A stretch of DNA of 64,000 nt from the NCBI RefSeq assembly GCF_032118995.1, contig NC_092661.1, forward strand, positions 250,501-314,500, given 5' to 3'. The stretch is from Asterias amurensis (lineage: Eukaryota > Echinodermata > Asteroidea > Forcipulatida > Asteriidae). The notes beneath the pieces are model-generated. The model was not told the DNA's origin. It was given only the letters and a program-made list of their open reading frames with translations, and did not search any database. Numbering within the stretch: the stretch's first letter is position 1; each line of letters starts with the position of its first letter. Shown here piece after piece: positions 25,051 through 35,834 of this stretch. Both the position numbers and the translations under genes were made by a program.

Positions 25051-25085
25051 GGAGACAATCAGAGCAAGCTGATCGAAACGTTGAG
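25051..25085 (+). ncRNA. Hammerhead-like hairpin, plus-strand copy in foldback
   Basis: ATCAG, loop AGCAAG, CTGAT, then CGAAACGTTGAG. Compared with 62092-62135 the loop and the GAAACGTTGAG side are identical. Two base pairs of helix II have changed on both strands (T-A to C-G and C-G to T-A), so pairing is kept. The CUGANGA side reads CTGGAGA here. Confidence 0.35.
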
Positions 25086-25167
25086 TTGTCTGTCAACCAC
25101 CGTTTTTCCCCCAGACCAAACACTTACCAAGAGAGATATTCACATTGTGTTACGTACACTATACAGA

Positions 25168-25362
25168 AAACCTCACCTAATAGTAATACTTCCACCATAA
25201 ATACTAAACCAAACCTAACCTCACCTAATAGTAATACTTCCACCATAAATACTAAACCAAACCTAACCTCACCTAATAGTAATACTTCCACCATAAATAC
25301 TAAACCAAACCTAACCTCACCTAATAGTAATACTTCCACCATAAATACTAAACCAAACCATT
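25168..25362. repeat. 48-bp tandem repeat, about four units
   Basis: Unit starts CCTCACCTAATAGTAATACT; copies are nearly identical. It lies inside the foldback element. Confidence 0.9.
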
Positions 25363-25391
25363 ATTTTCAGAACTAACACTACTCAAAAGAG

Positions 25392-27110
25392 ATGTTTCAC
25401 TTGGTGTGACTGAAAACCTCACAATTATAATAATTACTTCCACCACAGCACCATGCGAAGTATCAATCCTTAGTATTTATACTCTAGACTAATACATAAT
25501 GTCCCTTAAAAGCTTATGAGATAATGAATTTAGTCCATTTCGGAGAGATAACAGGCTCTTTATACACACTTAATTACACGTATACGTTTGCCCCAAATAA
25601 CCATAAATTTACGCTGCATATATTATTTATCGTGCTTGATTAATGAAAACACACAAATTGCCGTGTATAACACAAAGTGCTGTCTGCGGGCACTTTGTCC
25701 CTCCAAGGGGCAGGTTTCAGTTCCTTAAATTACCAAAGTCATTTTGATGAGTCATTATTCAGAACTCTGTTACTGTGAAATAGAATGCGTTCAGTAAACA
25801 ACTTTCTCCCTACAGCGAGCCACTATTCCGATTCAACTTGAGCTATCTGGTATAAGAAAACTCGTGGTATAGAATATCACAAGTAAGATTACTCCATGAC
25901 AAATTTCATCACGAAAAATCATTGCCTATACTCTTTCTATCTTCGAAAGATGAAAACCGTATATCCGATCAAAAACAACTCATACATTTTTCAGAAAAGT
26001 TCAGTTATCGCTTTTTAGTGACAGGTCATTCACATTCAAGAAGGTATTAAACTGCAAGTACTGACGATATTATAAAAGGTTGTAGACCATTGCAGAGTTT
26101 CACATGTTGCAATGCGAAATGTCAGAGTTGTTAAGAATAGAGCTTTATAACACGCTCTCTGATCGATACCAAACCATTTTCACCTGCGCATTCACTCTCG
26201 AATCAACAAGATTTTCCTCTTTCAAATGCGCTATTTTCTGCGGTTTTGATTCGGAATTTTTTGTCCTATGTTTGTTTCGTCATTCAGCACGAACGCAAAC
26301 GCGTCTGGTGCATAGTAACATGTACTTGACTTTCATACTAAATCCCTGGGAACTAGACAGCTCTAATTTGTATACCATTATACTTTGTAATTCAACCCAG
26401 GGTTCCTAATCCATGTCTTTAAGAAAGAAAAAAATGGATTTCGAAAGTCAGTTTTACACCGACAACTATTTTGGTCAATAGGAAAAGAAACTTGAATAAG
26501 TGCTTTTCAGTCTTGAAATGTGTTTACCTAGCCTCGTTTTTTCTCGTGTTAACTTTCTCCACAAAGCCTAAAGTGCATGGTATCAATTGGTAATAAATAT
26601 AGCAACCATGGTCGGTCAGTGTTGTTGACTTATACGGAATTCACTCGCTAGGGGAAGGCGACAACTCAAGACAGCGTGGCGGTCTTCAATAATTCATCCG
26701 GAAAAGAAAAACTTTGCGTTTTATAAGAGGTTTTCCGTTGTTTTTCTAAGCGGTAAGATTTCTTTCTACTGTTCCTATTCTCGCTCGACGGCAAATATTG
26801 ACTTTCTTGAGTTACAATACTTCATCCTTTAACCGTCACCTCACTCTCTCTATAGTTGCTTGAACCGTTGTGTTCATTTTGCATGGATCCATACACAAAC
26901 TGTTATTAAATTCACTAGTCATTCATGCCCTTTTGCCTAAATTATTTCTCATCATTTTCTTTTCGTAAGAGTGTTCGTAGCACTACTGGATTAATAACTC
27001 TTTCTTATTCCAGCATCTTGTTGGCACAGATAGACTAGAAGGTAAATGGAGTCTAATGCCTTACTGTTGGGATGCGATCCCCAAACACACTAACATTGAC
27101 ATTTGGGAAC
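25392..27110. other. Intergenic, nothing recognised
   Basis: No supported gene or repeat. The open frame at 26104-26409 (+) has no domain, start context or compositional support. Confidence 0.35.
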
Positions 27111-27433
27111 TAGCACAAAACCTTACTTGGTAAGCAGTGCACAGTTGTTGAAAGTAGAAAACATTGTGTACTATGCTCCCACTGAAGTAATGCTGTTTTT
27201 GAGAAAGAGGTAATTTCTCTCTCAAATATTAAAAGTTTTCAGGCCTAAAGCCTTTGCATGTGAAAACACATTTTATTTTGTAACAATGTTGTTTTTTAAA
27301 TTTGTTATTCTCTTGCAACTTCGATTACCAAATGAGCCCAAATTTTCACAGGTTTGCTATTTTATGCATTTTAAGAAACACTAAGTGAGAAAACTGGTCC
27401 TATGACAATTACCAAAGGTTTCCAGTGCCTTCG
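27111..27433 (-). mobile_element. MITE family A, copy 5 (diverged, left end lost)
   Basis: Contains AACCTTACTTGGTAAGCAGTG, ACATTGTG, TTTTGAGAAAGAGGTAATTT and the GACAATTACCAAAGG terminus in the reverse orientation. The outer left TIR is not recognisable. Confidence 0.65.
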
Positions 27434-30162
27434 AGAGAAGCCTGTAACTTATACACTGATGTGATCGCCACCTTTATAATTCTGGCTCACACTGACTGCA
27501 CTGTACTGAAGGGAGTTCTCAACAAAACCCCATCTCTTACCTTTAACTACTGAAGGAAACTGCAATTTGCATTCATATTGAACTTGAAATGGGAAACAAA
27601 TTACAACTAAAACCTCACTCGAGCACGAACCCCATTGCCATATACAATCTGAATAGATTGATTTGCCAAGCCTCTAGTCTTCACGCACTTTGTGACTCTT
27701 TCTATTCAAGTCGTACCTTTACCTTCAATCCCCGACTCTGAATTGGTGTTTGTTTTTAATCTGCAGCTTTCAGATTCTAACAAATGTTTGAGCGCCAAAG
27801 GTTACCGAACCTGCAGGCGTTTTATGATACTCTGTTTGTGTCCAAAGCTTCCAGTAATTTAAAGATTACTCTCTCGTTTCCAGTGGAAACAATCTTTATA
27901 TTGATGATATATTGATCTTCACTAATTCAACTCGATAGGTAATATATTGTCAGGATCAGAGACAGGTTAAATTTGCATACTTTCACAAGTCCTGTGTTTT
28001 CCTCATTGGCAAACAAACTCTGTTCCAGAGCTCAGTGAATTAACCGATTCATTACAAGCTCTAATTAGGATCATCAATCTTCCAGTCTAATGTCTTGGGT
28101 GAGTTCAACGATCCTTTCTAATATAAAAATAAGCTTGATAAATGATGGAAAGTTCTGCATCTCCAATCATGATAGGTTTGTATACCTTAATTACAGTACT
28201 TCCTAAAGTCAAGATTTCGGACGAAAAATTATACCATCGTCATCTACAACTGTTCCAACGATCCAGTGACACATGTGAATTTGCGCCAAACACAGAATGT
28301 GTACTAATTAACGAGCGGGCATTATATGACATTTATCGATGATTTGATAAGAAATATAGTATTGCGGGGATTTGACAAAGGGAAAACAAAAGCAAAAGCC
28401 AGTGGCGACCCGAATAACAACATATTCTGGACTGAGGGAACTCGACTCAAACCAAACGTAGATTTAGGCAAACTTGTGTTGTGTCATATGGACAGCTTTC
28501 CACTCGAAATTAATTCAATTTCACCTTTGAAGAGAGGTTGAATAATTTCCAATAAGATGATTAAAAACTTGTGGTTTCAAGAGCCATATAGCTTGATACG
28601 CTATGGGAGGAATGACCTACTATAATTGACCACTGTCGTCTGCAGGGAGAATGTGATAGACCCCTAGATATTTTATCATATAATGAAATTTAAAAAGTAA
28701 AAATCAAGAAACCTGTCTACGTCACTAACGCCCAAAGTGCCAGTGCAATGTTTTAACTCGCTCTTTAATTTTATTTTCAGAGTACAACTGATGTATTTTT
28801 CTTGCAACTAATCAAATGGAAAAGTTGAATTTGCAATATGTCCTGTTGCCAAAGCCCTGTAGCTACGCCATGCACGATCAATGGAACGAATGACGATTTC
28901 TGTGAATTTGTGTCTATATCTACACATTCCAACTCTATCTTTCTGTGTTTGTGTATTTGTTTGTCTCTACCCCCAGTGCATTCAGAATTCTAGGCCAATT
29001 TGTAATCCCGAGTCAATATTCTTATCATGTTCGACGAGAAACTCTAGTGGTCAACTCATCTAGTTCCCGCAGGCTGCTCCATTTCTTTCAAATTATACAC
29101 ATCTCCATCTTTTGGCAGTCTAAGGCAGAACCCCCAGTATTCTGTCTGGTCGTCCTTCTTGCAAATCGCAATTAATTAGCAGATTGACCATCCTTATGCT
29201 AGTCTTGATTCATCCAACCATTTGGAATTCTGTTCCAGTATTTCTTTCTCATCTTATCCCTTAAGAAATCTCTACACAGACTTCCACATTTGTCATTTTC
29301 TGCAGAAAGGTCTTAGCTGAGTCACTGGCTGTGTGTGTTGCAGCCTTGATATTTGTTGTGTAGAGATTAATGACCAACTCATCAACCTTTTCCTCTTCGT
29401 GCCCAAACTCTCAATCTTTCCAGCTCGCTAAGGTGTGTCCACATTACACATTATTACATTTAGATTAGTTAATAACATCAAGAAGTGCTGTTTCAACCAC
29501 CAAAAAGTGGTCGGTCACGTAATAACCACTTGCTTCCTATTTGTTCCTGTTTCTTGATTGCATTCATTCCTTGCAGAGTCTTGAAAGGATGAGAATTTCT
29601 CACATATTGTATTGATTCACTCTACTAAAAAAAAAATACTTTACTTTAGATCAACATGAACCTTTCCTTCCCACTGTGACGTCATAACAAGTATCAGCTG
29701 CAATAATACATAGGAATGGAGCCTGCCGAGTGTAGTTTTTTCTTTCAGTCCACCCCTGATAAAATAACAGTACGTCTTGTACCGCCCATAGAAAACATAC
29801 CTTGAAGTTAACATTAATGTTACAAATCAAAGTTTGTAAATTCTTGACATACGTAGTACTCGTTTCCACTTCAGCTGTTGGTTTCTCTTGTCATGTTAAA
29901 ACATAATCGAATGTTTTCCACAACTTTCCAGATATTAACTTTGACAGTAAACTCTCCTCTGATAGAGTAACATCAAAAGCCAAAGACATCATGAAATGAC
30001 AGACGTTGTTTTTGCCGTAGGTCTTTATGAAGTCTAGACCATCACGGATATTGGCTCAAGCTTGATTTGACATTGCGAGGCACAACATAAAAGTACATTG
30101 CTTCTATGAACATACATGACTGAATACTCACACTTATATTCATTGCATTTGTCTGGATTGTC
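27434..30162. other. Intergenic, nothing recognised
   Basis: Pyrimidine-rich stretches and short open frames only. Frames at 28142-28541 (+) lack any recognisable family. Confidence 0.35.
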
Positions 30163-30576
30163 TTAAAGGCACTGTAGAATTATTCAAAACAATTGTTAGA
30201 ATAAAAACATACTTGGTATAACGAGCAATGGAGAGCTGTTGATAGTACAACACATTGTGAGGAACAGCTCCCTCTGAAGTAACATAGTTTTTGAGGAGAG
30301 GTAATTTCTCATTCAATTAAAAGTCAATATAGTTCAACTTCAAAAATCAATTAAAAGTCTTCAGGCCTGAAGCCTCTCTCATGACTCTGAAAGCACACTG
30401 GTTTGCACAACAAATGTGTTTTTCTTTCTTTATTCCCTTGCAACTGCGATGACCAAATGAATATAATATTTTTAAAAAATCACAAATTAATTTGTTACTT
30501 GATGCATAATATGTTGGGATACACCAAGTGAGAATACTGGTCTTTGACAATTACCAAAACTACCTAGTTCCTTTAA
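30163..30576 (-). mobile_element. MITE family A, copy 6
   Basis: TTAAAGGCACTG at the left and TTCCTTTAA at the right keep the TTAA ends. The interior has GAGCAATGGAGAGCTGTTG and the second-subtype dyad CTTCAGGCCTGAAG. Confidence 0.75.
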
Positions 30577-31853
30577 TTTTCACGGTGTTCCCCTAATCAA
30601 ATTCTTCTGTATGGATGATAATAATTAAGTAAGAGGGGAGACACTTATTAACAAGCAATTGAACATTATGTCCTTATGGAGACGTGTTATAAGACATAAT
30701 TTCAGTTCATGAAACTTGTGTTTTATATTGTTTCACAGGCTTCTCATAGGAAAAGGTTTCGAGACAACTTACAAAATGTTTATAAATTTATTTATGTGTT
30801 TCTTTACCCTGGGGAAACCTCTCAGGAAAACATTGTTTATCTGAGGTGCCAAGCAACTACAAACAAACATTAATCAGAAGAAAATTACTAAGAAAACAAA
30901 AGACTCCTTTTTTTCTTTCACAGAGGTCGAGAAAGTATTGAGTAAACAGTGCTTAGGATAGACATCGATGTAGGGGTAAAAAAAAAAAAGTTTATATTTT
31001 TGTTCATCATCGCGAACAAATATCACATCGTTTTTTAATTATATTTTCTCCTCCTTTATATTCAGTGTTTTATTTTATTTCTCTGTTTTTATAGAAAAAG
31101 ACAAGAAAAGATGCAAGGTTGATGACGTCAGTAACATGATGCGTTTTCTACCATGGCCAAGAGATATTAAGTTTATGTTTGTCATTCTCAAGTTCTGGTG
31201 TAAGATAAAAAGTGGTCGTTCAGTGTACATTTAACGTTTGGTAATTACTCTTACAACTAAATGGCAATACAAAAACTCAAGACGTTTGGTAGAATTAAGC
31301 AAGAAACGTTTCACTTCGAAGTATACGTGGTTGGATAAACGATAAAAAGGTCTATGCCCAAATATTTGAATGTGAGAACGTTACTTTGCATTTAACTCAT
31401 ACATTTATACTTTAGTTATTTAAAAAAAAGTCTGATGAAATACTATATTTGGATAGAAACAAAATCCTCATACATTGTAAAGGAGAAACTTCTTTTTCTT
31501 TTCTGTTTGCCGTCCGGATTTTTTCATTTTGTGAATCCAATGATGAATGGCTTGTGGGTGTAACTCTACCAATGTTTGGCCTACTGCACTAAGGTTCGTA
31601 TATAGAGTGAGGATGCTTTGTCAATTACCACCCAAGTCCGATTATTCCAAATGGTAGGTTGGTGGGTGAAAAAAAATAAACTGAAAACCGAAATTCAATT
31701 ACAGTTAAAATAATTGAAAAACAAGAACTGTTTATTTAAGGGAAACCTATCCTTCCAGATTTTCGTTCATGTTTGTTGCAGCTGAGCTGGAAATTGGTTA
31801 GCCTTGTTTGAAGGTAACAACTGGTGGAGAGATGACAGTTGTTTCATTTTCTG
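30577..31853. other. Intergenic, nothing recognised
   Basis: AT-rich; no gene supported. A TGACGTCA octamer is near 31122. Confidence 0.35.
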
Positions 31854-32243
31854 TTAAATGAGACAGTGGACACTATTGGTAATTGTCAAAGACCAGTCTT
31901 CTCACTTATTGTATCTCAAAATATGCATAAAATAACAAACCTTGACAAATTTGAGCTCAATTGGTCGTGGAAGTTGCGAGATAACAATGAAAGAAAAAAC
32001 ACCATTGTCAGACGAAGTTGTGTGCTTTCAGATACTTGATTTCGAGACCTCAAATTCTAAACTTGAGGTCTCGAAATCAAATACGTGGAAAACTACTTCT
32101 TTCTTAAAAACTACGTCACTTCAGAGGTAGCCATTTCTCACAGTGTTTTATACTATCAACCTCTCCCCATTACTCATTACCAAGTAAAGTATTCATGACA
32201 TTAATTATTTTGAGTAATTACCAATAGTGTCCACTGCCTTTAA
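31854..32243 (+). mobile_element. MITE family A, copy 7
   Basis: Well-kept copy with CAGTGGACACTATTGGTAAT at the left and ATTACCAATAGTGTCCACTG then CCTTTAA at the right. It carries the first-subtype internal dyad, TCGAGACCTC facing GAGGTCTCGA. Confidence 0.85.
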
Positions 32244-34109
32244 AAACTGACAACGTTGCATAATGGAAGCAACAACAAATCACTGAAAACTCCTGATTAT
32301 GGTTGGGCACAGATCTAAAATAGCTGCTTCATTTTATAGCAATTACTTTATTCTAAAGTATATCATTAGTCTGTGAAAAGTTAACAATCACAATATTTGG
32401 GATGTGTGGGTGGGTTAAAACAAATCGAAAACAGATTGATGGTTTTAATACTGAATGTCCCTAGAAGTAAACTACAATATTGTGTTGCAATCTCCAACAT
32501 ATGTTGAAACTTGACTATTGGAATGAATGTCCCGTTTCCTCATGCAAACTGTTGCTTGCATCTATCGTGTAAACCAAACCAGGACATGGGTAAACGTATT
32601 GACAAACCCTGTGCTTGATAAAGTCAGTCCAAATAACGTTATTTGAGGAGGAAATTGGATATCATGAGAAGTAGAAATGTTATCTTTCATTGAGTTAAGT
32701 GCTGAGTTACCATCTAACGACCCATAGCACTGCTGTATCAACACCACACCATTTCACTGCCATGTTGAAATTCAATTTAAAGGCATAGAACATGTAGCCG
32801 CATTCGGTTTAACGTTTTAGGTTAACTAATGTACATCCACGATTTTTTTTCAACATGGAAGGTTTGTGGCTTGCGCAATAACGTTTACTGATGGGTGTTT
32901 AAGCTTGTTTAAACTTCGTTCAATTCCGCGTTAAAATGCAACAATTCCATTAATCCTATAATATTTCTCGTTCTCTCACATTCAAAAAGTTTCAAGGAGC
33001 CCTAACTACAGTTTACGAACTAATGTTAAAGTTGTTTAAACTGATGTTAATTCCTCGTGAAAAAACCACAATTCCAATTCCTTCTTATCTTCTCATTACC
33101 AATGATTCAAGTACCCTAAACCTTTCCTGAACCATTCTAGACCTAATGTTATTAGCAGTTCATCCCCGACATTTTCATTACAGATACCTTGCTATTTTGT
33201 TCCTTAAAATAATGTTATATAGCCGTGTTTGTATAACCTTTTCATCGAATTTAACCACTATGCATGGTATATTAGTCCTGCAACTCAGGCGAGTTGTAAA
33301 TTTAGGAACAGCTCGGCAAAAAACTGAGATTCTATTCCCCTAGGGTATTTATACAAGGTTCAAAATATACACCAAAACAAACAAAACGCAATTGGACAGA
33401 ACTGCAAGTTGAATTTAATTGCATTCAATGCTATAGGTCTTGTGTTCACATGCCTCGATACCATCTTGACCAGGGTAATAAAACAAAACTTATAAAGACA
33501 AATAAGAAATGGTTCTGAGATATATTACATGGTTTGCTTGGGTCAAAGCCCTACTACACTATTAGCAATAGGTCATATAGAAGCCATCCATATAGTGGTT
33601 AACAGCTGGCAAAACCAGAACTATAATTGGACACTCACATCTCCACCAAAATATTTTTTTCTTCGAAGGAATTATTTTTGAGCTGGAAAAAAACATGTTA
33701 GTTCAGGCTGCACCACAAAACACTCATGCAGAATAACCATTTATTACTCCAATATACCTTCATGCTTTTAAGATTCAAACTTAGAATGTGTGACGATAGC
33801 TATGCGTGTGTGGTCAACCTTTAAGGCAGTTTTCTTATGGAGAGAAAGCAGGAGACCTCAGCCCCCAAGTCATTAATTTAATCTAAGAACAAAACACCAA
33901 TATGCAAGCTGGGACGCTACGTTTAACGTGCACTGAATACAAAATGAATCAACAGCAATCCGCACACCAAAGTAAACTACAGTCAATAATAAAATTAATA
34001 CTTTTAACAAGTTTAATACCTTTCCTGCATGCAATGTTGATTGTGATTATTATTAAATAACAAAGTCAATACCTGCGACTGGCTTGTTTTTTTTTTATAT
34101 CAAATAAAA
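32244..34109. other. Spacer 3' of the HUNK-like gene
   Basis: The 3' UTR of the minus-strand kinase gene should lie in the upper part. A minus-strand AATAAA (plus-strand TTTATT at 33740-33745) is a candidate polyadenylation signal about 365 bases past the stop. Nothing else is recognised. Confidence 0.35.
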
Positions 34110-35834
34110 TTACACAACTGATTCAGCTGAAGCTTCAGTGAACATCGGCTTCCTTACATTAGCGTTCAGATTAAGAGGAGATTTCTTCCTTGACAGTTTC
34201 GTCAGAGGAGGAGCAGCCTCAGGCACGTCTTGTGATGACAGAGAATCTTGCTCTATGTCTTTCTTAACCGACTTCTCTTTTTCACACTTATAGGGGTTCT
34301 TGCATCTTTCAGATGCTCCCCAATCTTTCTTAGATGTATATTTCTTGCGTTGAGATCCACGGCTTGTGTCTTGTTTTCTCTTGTGATTGGCTGTTTGGAT
34401 TGAACCCTTTCTTTTGATGCCTACTTCGGTGGCGAGTGGGGTCTTTGGCCTCCCAGTAACTCGAACAATCATCTTGCTATCATTTGAGCTACTCTTCTTA
34501 ATTATCCTAACAGGTCGTCTTAGAATGAAAGAGGAGTTATCAAAGCTTCTTCTTTTGACAATCTTCAGCTTTCGTCTTTTAGTCGCAAAGTCAATGGGGA
34601 CGTGTTGAGTGTGTCTGGTATCTTTGTATTTCACAATCGCATCATTTTGAGAAGGATTTGTTGATTGGATGCTGAATGGTTCTGTTTTATCTTTGAGGTT
34701 ATTATTGTTGGTGTCTTTGTCGATCTTAATAAATCCATCCCTTGGTGTGATGTCCATACTACCTATACGATTGGTCAGATTGTTAGTGTCGATAGAATCA
34801 GATTGCCTCCAGATAGGCATAGGTAGGGTCTTTAGATCCACAGAGATGTTGGTAGGTCTAGGCGAGGTTTTTGTGTCGAGAGAGATGTTGGTAGGTCTAG
34901 CCAAGGCTTTTGTGTCGACAGAGATGTTGAAAGGCCTACGTGAGTTTTTCATGTCGACACAAATGTTGGTAGGTCTAGGCGAGGTTTTTGTGTCGACACA
35001 AATGTTGGTAGGTCTAGGCGAGGTTTTTGTGTCGAGAGAGATGTTGGTAGGTCTAGGCGAGGCTTTTGTGTCGATAGAGATGTTGAAAGGCCTACGTGAG
35101 TTTTTCATGTCGACACAAATGTTGGTAGGTCTAGGCGAGGTTTTTGTGTCGACACAAATGTTGGTAGGTCTAGGCGAGGTTTTTGTGTCGACACAAATGT
35201 TGGTAGGTCTAGGCGAGGTTTTTGTGTCGAGAGAGATGTTGGTAGGTCTAGGCGAGGCTTTTGTGTCGACAGAGATGTTGGTAGGTCTAGGCAAGGTTTT
35301 TATGTCGACAGATACGTTTGCAGTTCGTGTAGGAGCTAGACTAGCCCTCATACTTGTTTTCGTATCATGTTTCCGGTAGTTATAGTGATCAGAAAATGTT
35401 TGGGTTTTCAACTCAGATTGTCTGAACGTTAGGTTCACTCGATGTGCAGTGGAAAGTTTGTAGATTTGTGTCTTTACACTTGCATGATTATCTGACATAC
35501 TTTGGGTGACTTTATTGGATGTTTGGGTCCAATCCCTTCGCACCTCTTCCGTTGCCATGGTTTTCGATCTGTTTGTATTTGGATCTTCAACATCCAACTT
35601 AAAGCTGAGGTTCTTTTGGTCCTTGTTTGGCAAAGCACTTGATGACGTCATGACGTGCTTGCCACTGATTGGTTCTTGGATCTCTTGATCTTTTTGATTG
35701 ATACCTTCTGGCTCAGGTTCGTCTGCATCACTGTCGTTGTCGTTGGTGGCGTTGTCTTCCTTTTCTTGCTGCAACAGCAGCGCCATTTTGAAATGAAGAG
35801 ATCCATTTTTCCGACCTGCTAGCTCCATCGCAGT
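34110..35834 (-). CDS. HUNK-like: HUNK-like exon 8 (long basic tail with 13-aa repeats)
   Basis: 575 codons including the stop TAA. The acceptor is CTATGCAG. It opens TAMELAGRKNGSLHFKMALL, then becomes acidic (DNDSDADEPEPEG), then Thr/Ser/Lys-rich with 13-residue repeats, and ends with basic segments such as RRSFDNSSFILRRPVRIIKK. No folded domain is recognised. The open frame and phase match exon 7, so inclusion is well supported, but the similarity to vertebrate HUNK tails is not evident. Confidence 0.8.
   Translation of the reverse strand, partial: TAMELAGRKNGSLHFKMALLLQQEKEDNATNDNDSDADEPEPEGINQKDQEIQEPISGKHVMTSSSALPNKDQKNLSFKLDVEDPNTNRSKTMATEEVRRDWTQTSNKVTQSMSDNHASVKTQIYKLSTAHRVNLTFRQSELKTQTFSDHYNYRKHDTKTSMRASLAPTRTANVSVDIKTLPRPTNISVDTKASPRPTNISLDTKTSPRPTNICVDTKTSPRPTNICVDTKTSPRPTNICVDMKNSRRPFNISIDTKASPRPTNISLDTKTSPRPTNICVDTKTSPRPTNICVDMKNSRRPFNISVDTKALARPTNISLDTKTSPRPTNISVDLKTLPMPIWRQSDSIDTNNLTNRIGSMDITPRDGFIKIDKDTNNNNLKDKTEPFSIQSTNPSQNDAIVKYKDTRHTQHVPIDFATKRRKLKIVKRRSFDNSSFILRRPVRIIKKSSSNDSKMIVRVTGRPKTPLATEVGIKRKGSIQTANHKRKQDTSRGSQRKKYTSKKDWGASERCKNPYKCEKEKSVKKDIEQDSLSSQDVPEAAPPLTKLSRKKSPLNLNANVRKPMFTEASAESVV

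Larger units (their letters stand above)
24959..25391. mobile_element. Foldback element with terminal inverted repeats, a head-to-head hairpin pair and a 48-bp tandem repeat
   Basis: Ends 24959-24987 and 25363-25391 are inverted repeats of 29 bp with one mismatch by eye (TCTCTTTTGAGTAGTG and CACTACTCAAAAGAGA). The left part is itself a foldback: 24985-25036 pairs with 25051-25112, placing two copies of a GATCGAAACGT hairpin motif head to head. The right part, 25168-25362, is a 48-bp tandem repeat of about four units. The repeat is open in both strands because 48 is divisible by 3; this does not indicate a gene. Confidence 0.7.

Noticed and set aside
24996..25376. Repetitive 126-codon open frame (Asn/Thr-rich)
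   Set aside because: Produced by the 48-bp tandem repeat, which is open on both strands; it starts inside the foldback arm and has no gene context.
26104..26409. 101-codon plus-strand open frame
   Set aside because: No family, no composition change, no splice signals; likely chance.
34669..35379. 236-codon plus-strand open frame
   Set aside because: Antisense shadow of the 39-bp coding repeat in HUNK-like exon 8.
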